Source: Anaerotignum sp. (GTDB taxonomy: Bacteria; Bacillota; Clostridia; Lachnospirales; Anaerotignaceae). From it: a DNA stretch of 8,681 bases. Each line of letters begins with the position of its first letter. Position 1 is the stretch's first letter. The notes below the pieces were generated by a model, which saw only the letters and a program-made list of their open reading frames with translations, was not told where the DNA came from and did no database searches. The stretch spans positions 1-8,681 of the forward strand of contig JAHHTX010000081.1 in the NCBI GenBank assembly GCA_020024255.1. Reading direction: 5' to 3'. Shown here piece after piece: positions 5,971-8,681 of the stretch. Position numbers and translations under genes: made by a program.

Positions 5971-7323
5971 TTATTTCCTTTCCGTTTTCTCCGCCATACA
6001 GAGGAAACCGCTTCCTTCTACACTGTCTGTCACTAGCCAGTAATCGTCCAGTCCATCATGGTTAAGGTCACAAGGATATAAACATTGCCCATAAGCGATA
6101 TCCTCATTGGCGGAACGAAGTCCCCTTTCCGTTAGGATATAGCGAATGGTGGTCCCTGTCATATCGCAAATATAAATTTCCTTTATGCCATCTCCATTCA
6201 AATCGCCGCTAGTAATCGCACCGTACAGGCTTTCTATACCCAAATGCGTAGACCAAATGCAACGGAATTTTTCTTCATCTCTGCGATACAAATATAAGTC
6301 CAGTCCATCACTGATGATATACTCATTTTTGCCGTCTTCGTCCAAATCTGTAATATGAATGTAGGACGCACCATGAGACAAACGGGACAGATTTCTTTTT
6401 TCCCACGTTCCTTCTTTTTTTTCATACTCCTGCATAACTTTGTCTGCCGAAAAAATCAGCTTTCCCTTTTCTGATGCCAAGGCACTTACATGGGTAGACT
6501 CCAACTTGATTTCTTCATCTATTTTCTGCATCTTGTTATCATAAAAAAGTATTTTTTCCGACTGACTGTCTGTATGCTCTCCTTCTCCCGAACCACTTTC
6601 CGTCATACTGGACAGCAAAACGGCAAGTTCCTCCTGACCGCCATCTGCCAAAATAAATGTGGCAGAGGTTGCTTCCAGTCCACGCCCGAAATTCAACTTT
6701 TTCCAGAGTCGCATTGCTCCGTTTTGGTAGCGATAAACATATACCACTCCGTTTTGCAAAGCCGCTGTCAACACATTACCGTCTTTGTCATGCCCAACGG
6801 AAACAAAACCTTCGCTAGAGAAATTGGCTGAGGTTTCCCGAAAGGTCAGCGTTGTTTTCTGTCTGTCCTCATACTTCATGAATCCGCCGTCTGCCAAATA
6901 GGGATTGCGTTCATACAAACTATAGTAACTGTCATCATAGCCACCACGATAGCAAATACCGGATAGGGCATTATCTGTAAAGTAGCAGATCAGCTGACCT
7001 GCTTCTTCTCCATTATAATGGAGGAGCTTTGCCGTACCAATAACTGCATTACTGCCTGCCTTCCCCTCCAAAGGATAGGAACAAGCCGCTGATGCAGTAA
7101 AAAGTGCCTCATTCTTTTCTTCCTTTGCCGGCACCGTGCCGCCACGGAAAGAAAGACTGTCCCCATCATAATCCCAGTAAAACTCGTCGGTTACGGTATC
7201 TATGATTTCTGTATATTTTTCCTGCTGTTCTTCTGTCAGGGCAAACTCTTTTTCTTCTTTTCCTCCACAGCCTACAAGACCAAAAGTCATCGCAAACAAC
7301 AGGCATATCTTTCGTTTATTCAT
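5971..7323 (-). CDS. Putative lipoprotein with FG-GAP/VCBS-like calcium-loop repeats
   Basis: This 450-residue product begins with a lipoprotein signal ending in the lipobox LVGC (C19), so it should be lipid-anchored on the outer face of the membrane. The C-terminal part has three DxDxDG loops of the FG-GAP/VCBS beta-propeller kind: DLDEDGKNE (326-334), DLNGDGIKE (374-382) and DLNHDGLDD (419-427), each followed by a hydrophobic strand (YIIS, IYIC, YWLV). The middle (about 165-300) has weaker propeller-like blades such as NGVVYVYRYQNG. Such propellers bind ligands or partner proteins and need not be enzymes; no catalytic motif is visible. A good promoter lies upstream, and tadA follows after 13 bases, so the two are probably co-transcribed although no functional link is evident. 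The ribosome site GGAAAGGGG is close to the ATG. The function is unknown. Confidence 0.8.
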   Translation of the reverse strand: MNKRKICLLFAMTFGLVGCGGKEEKEFALTEEQQEKYTEIIDTVTDEFYWDYDGDSLSFRGGTVPAKEEKNEALFTASAACSYPLEGKAGSNAVIGTAKLLHYNGEEAGQLICYFTDNALSGICYRGGYDDSYYSLYERNPYLADGGFMKYEDRQKTTLTFRETSANFSSEGFVSVGHDKDGNVLTAALQNGVVYVYRYQNGAMRLWKKLNFGRGLEATSATFILADGGQEELAVLLSSMTESGSGEGEHTDSQSEKILFYDNKMQKIDEEIKLESTHVSALASEKGKLIFSADKVMQEYEKKEGTWEKRNLSRLSHGASYIHITDLDEDGKNEYIISDGLDLYLYRRDEEKFRCIWSTHLGIESLYGAITSGDLNGDGIKEIYICDMTGTTIRYILTERGLRSANEDIAYGQCLYPCDLNHDGLDDYWLVTDSVEGSGFLCMAEKTERK

Positions 7324-7399
7324 AGGTTCCCCTTTCCTCTTTCACTAAAAGTGTTTTTTACTCTGTGCATTTCGGAAATACGTTATCTTACTGATTTTC

Positions 7400-7428
7400 A
7401 TTATATCCCAGAGAAGGAATTTTTTCAA
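7400..7428 (-). promoter_or_regulatory. Sigma-A promoter of the lipoprotein-tadA-SUKH operon
   Basis: TTGAAA (7428-7423), a 17-base spacer and a perfect TATAAT (7405-7400) lie on the minus strand in the gap after spmB. The transcript would start near 7393, with a leader of about 70 bases. This separates the operon from the spm genes, although no terminator is visible between them. Confidence 0.85.
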
Positions 7429-7446
7429 ACCTGATTTTTTCCAGTA

Positions 7447-7980
7447 TCATTTTCCAAACACATGGCTCACCAGAAAAAGTGCTGCCAAAACGCCGGAAAA
7501 GTTGGCGAGTAAAGCACAAAAAAGTGTATGTCTTGTCTTTGTAACCTTTATGGAAAGAAAGTAAAGGCTCATGGTATAAAACACCGTTTCCGTACAGCAC
7601 ATCATGACCGACGCTGTCCTGCCCAAAAAAGAATCAGCTCCAAAATTGGCAAAAATATCCGTCAACAGTCCTACTGCTGCCGAGGAGGAAACCAAACGTA
7701 CAAGAGTCAGCGGCACAAGTTCCGCCGGTATACCAAGAAGTGCTTCTAATGGTCTGAGGAGGAATGTCAAAATGTCCAAAAGACCACCGCTCCGCAAAAC
7801 TTCCACTGCCACCAAAAGACCAATGAGTGTAGGCAGAATTTCCACCACTGTCCGCAGTCCTTCTTTTACTCCTTCCAAAAAAGTTTCATATAAATTGACA
7901 CGCTTTGCTGCACCAAACAGCACAATGCAAAGCACCGTCACAGGAATCACAAAATCCGATGCCAAAAGCAATACGTTCAT
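7447..7980 (-). CDS. spmB: Spore maturation protein B
   Basis: This 177-residue integral membrane protein works with SpmA in spore core dehydration in Bacillus and Clostridium; loss of either gives wetter, less heat-resistant spores. The length nearly equals B. subtilis SpmB (178). Features are an N-terminal membrane segment (about 8-23), the nucleoside-transporter-gate-like region with EGVKEGLRTVVEILPTLIGL (36-55), PLTLVRLVSSSAAVGLLTDI (90-109) and TETVFYTMSLYFLSIKVTKT (130-149), and a last hydrophobic helix (153-174). The start is ATG 7980-7978, whose last bases overlap the spmA stop (ATGA); GGCAGGAGA upstream is the ribosome site. The frame stays open further upstream to 8247, but that stretch lies inside spmA. 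Translational coupling with spmA is likely. Confidence 0.95.
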   Translation of the reverse strand: MNVLLLASDFVIPVTVLCIVLFGAAKRVNLYETFLEGVKEGLRTVVEILPTLIGLLVAVEVLRSGGLLDILTFLLRPLEALLGIPAELVPLTLVRLVSSSAAVGLLTDIFANFGADSFLGRTASVMMCCTETVFYTMSLYFLSIKVTKTRHTLFCALLANFSGVLAALFLVSHVFGK

Positions 7981-8558
7981 CTTCTTCTCCTGCCTTCCGC
8001 AATCTTTGCCGTAATCATGCCCACAAACGTTGTCACAAGTGTTGCTGCCATACCCAGACCCACGATTTCTGCAGGTGCAGCAGAGCCATACTGACTGCGA
8101 TATGCCAGAATATTTACTGTAACCAACTGCAAAGAAGACATATTGACCACCAGAAACATACACATGGCATTGGTGGCACAGCCTTTTTGGTCGTTCAGCT
8201 TTTCCAATTCCTTCATGGCAAGCAGTCCGGCCGGTGTTGCTGCCCATCCAAGTCCCAACACATTGGCAGCAAAATTGGCAGCAATGTACTTTCTTGCCGG
8301 ATGACGTATGGGGACTTCCGGAAAAAGAAAGGTCAAAAACGGATTCATTTTTTCTGCCAAATCATCTATCATACCGCCTTTTTCAGCTATTTTTAAAATA
8401 CCAGACCATGTGGCAACAACCCCCGCCATAGAAAAAGCCAATTCCAATGCACTTTTTCCGCCACCAATGATGGCATTTGTCAGTGCGTCCATTCTGCCAA
8501 GAAATGCCCCTGTTAAAATTCCACCGATGAAAAAAAATCCCCAAATCCAATTCAACAT
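7977..8558 (-). CDS. spmA: Spore maturation protein A
   Basis: The 193-residue membrane protein is the partner of SpmB; B. subtilis SpmA is 196 residues. It starts MLNWIWGFFFIGGILTGAF and has four or five hydrophobic segments. Its hallmark regions are GGKSALELAFSMAGVVATW (33-51), KIAEKGGMID (56-65), FLFPEVPIRHP (77-87) and AANVLGLGWAATPAGLLAMKE (97-117), the last corresponding to the NFFGLGNAATPLGIKAM stretch recalled from the Bacillus protein. A basic tail, EGRRRR, ends the protein. The start is ATG 8558-8556, because GGAGGGGG (8573-8566) lies 7 bases upstream and the N-terminus aligns with family members. An in-frame ATG at 8591 would add 11 residues and lacks such support. spmB follows with a 4-base overlap. 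These genes show that the organism forms, or descends from formers of, endospores. Confidence 0.95.
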   Translation of the reverse strand: MLNWIWGFFFIGGILTGAFLGRMDALTNAIIGGGKSALELAFSMAGVVATWSGILKIAEKGGMIDDLAEKMNPFLTFLFPEVPIRHPARKYIAANFAANVLGLGWAATPAGLLAMKELEKLNDQKGCATNAMCMFLVVNMSSLQLVTVNILAYRSQYGSAAPAEIVGLGMAATLVTTFVGMITAKIAEGRRRR

Positions 8559-8565
8559 AAGAAAG

Positions 8566-8573
8566 CCCCCTCC
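8566..8573 (-). promoter_or_regulatory. Ribosome binding site that sets the spmA start
   Basis: GGAGGGGG on the minus strand lies 7 bases before ATG 8558. It is located inside the longer open frame beginning at 8591, which argues for the shorter SpmA. Confidence 0.75.
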
Positions 8574-8652
8574 ATACACCATATGGAACAACGGAAATAT
8601 TAGAACTTTTTATTCTTTTTCTCATAAAAAATAGTCCAAAATCTCAATTCTT

Positions 8653-8668
8653 CGTTAATTATTTAACG
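8653..8668. repeat. Small inverted repeat upstream of spmA
   Basis: CGTTAA (8653-8658) and TTAACG (8663-8668) flank a TTAT loop in AT-rich DNA about 95 bases upstream of spmA. It could be an operator for a sporulation or other regulator, or the end of an upstream terminator. No convincing sigma-A promoter was found between it and spmA. Confidence 0.35.
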
Positions 8669-8681
8669 CTAAATCTAAAAA

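Noticed and set aside
7604..8014. 136-codon plus-strand open frame opposite spmB
   Set aside because: It is a basic, Ser/Thr/Lys-rich antisense shadow of a clear spmB gene with no ribosome site noted.
7981..8247. Longer spmB reading starting at 8247
   Set aside because: The extra 89 residues lie inside spmA in another frame and do not look like SpmB. The ATG at 7980 with ATGA overlap gives the family length.

Overview
The window looks like a chromosomal housekeeping segment of a low-to-moderate GC, spore-forming Firmicute, most likely an anaerobic Clostridia member of the Lachnospiraceae type. Four things point there: a spmA-spmB spore-maturation pair, an EFR1-type flavodoxin/ferredoxin, a large SRP RNA with an Alu domain, and strong AGGAGG ribosome sites with some TTG and GTG starts. 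No phage, insertion sequence, CRISPR array or tRNA was seen.

Left part (1-1430). The 5' end of a uracil permease gene (uraA/pyrP family) runs off the left edge on the minus strand. It diverges from a plus-strand gene for a secreted protein with a signal peptide, two repeated beta-type domains and a C-terminal copper-amine-oxidase-N-like domain. That gene ends at a textbook terminator.

Plus-strand operon (1500-3785). An extended -10 promoter and a leader with TATACCA repeats precede an EFR1-family flavodoxin/2x[4Fe-4S] protein. It overlaps by ATGA a PdaC/PgdA-like secreted polysaccharide deacetylase with all NodB catalytic motifs. A long hairpin (3805-3863) separates this operon from the convergent minus-strand genes.

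Minus-strand block (8558 down to 3933). In transcription order this holds spmA and spmB (ATGA overlap); a promoter; a lipoprotein with three DxDxDG-type FG-GAP loops; tadA; a SUKH (SMI1/KNR4) protein; the SRP RNA gene with its own consensus promoter and terminator; and a small DUF5684 membrane protein with its own promoter. The lipoprotein, tadA and SUKH genes are closely spaced and probably form one operon. The housekeeping roles are pyrimidine uptake, wobble inosine formation in tRNA, co-translational targeting, envelope modification and spore core dehydration.

No clearly new multi-gene system was found. The points most worth checking are the unrecognised partners (the EFR1-deacetylase pairing and the lipoprotein and SUKH genes around tadA), the 59-nt hairpin, and the dyad around the SRP promoter -35 box.
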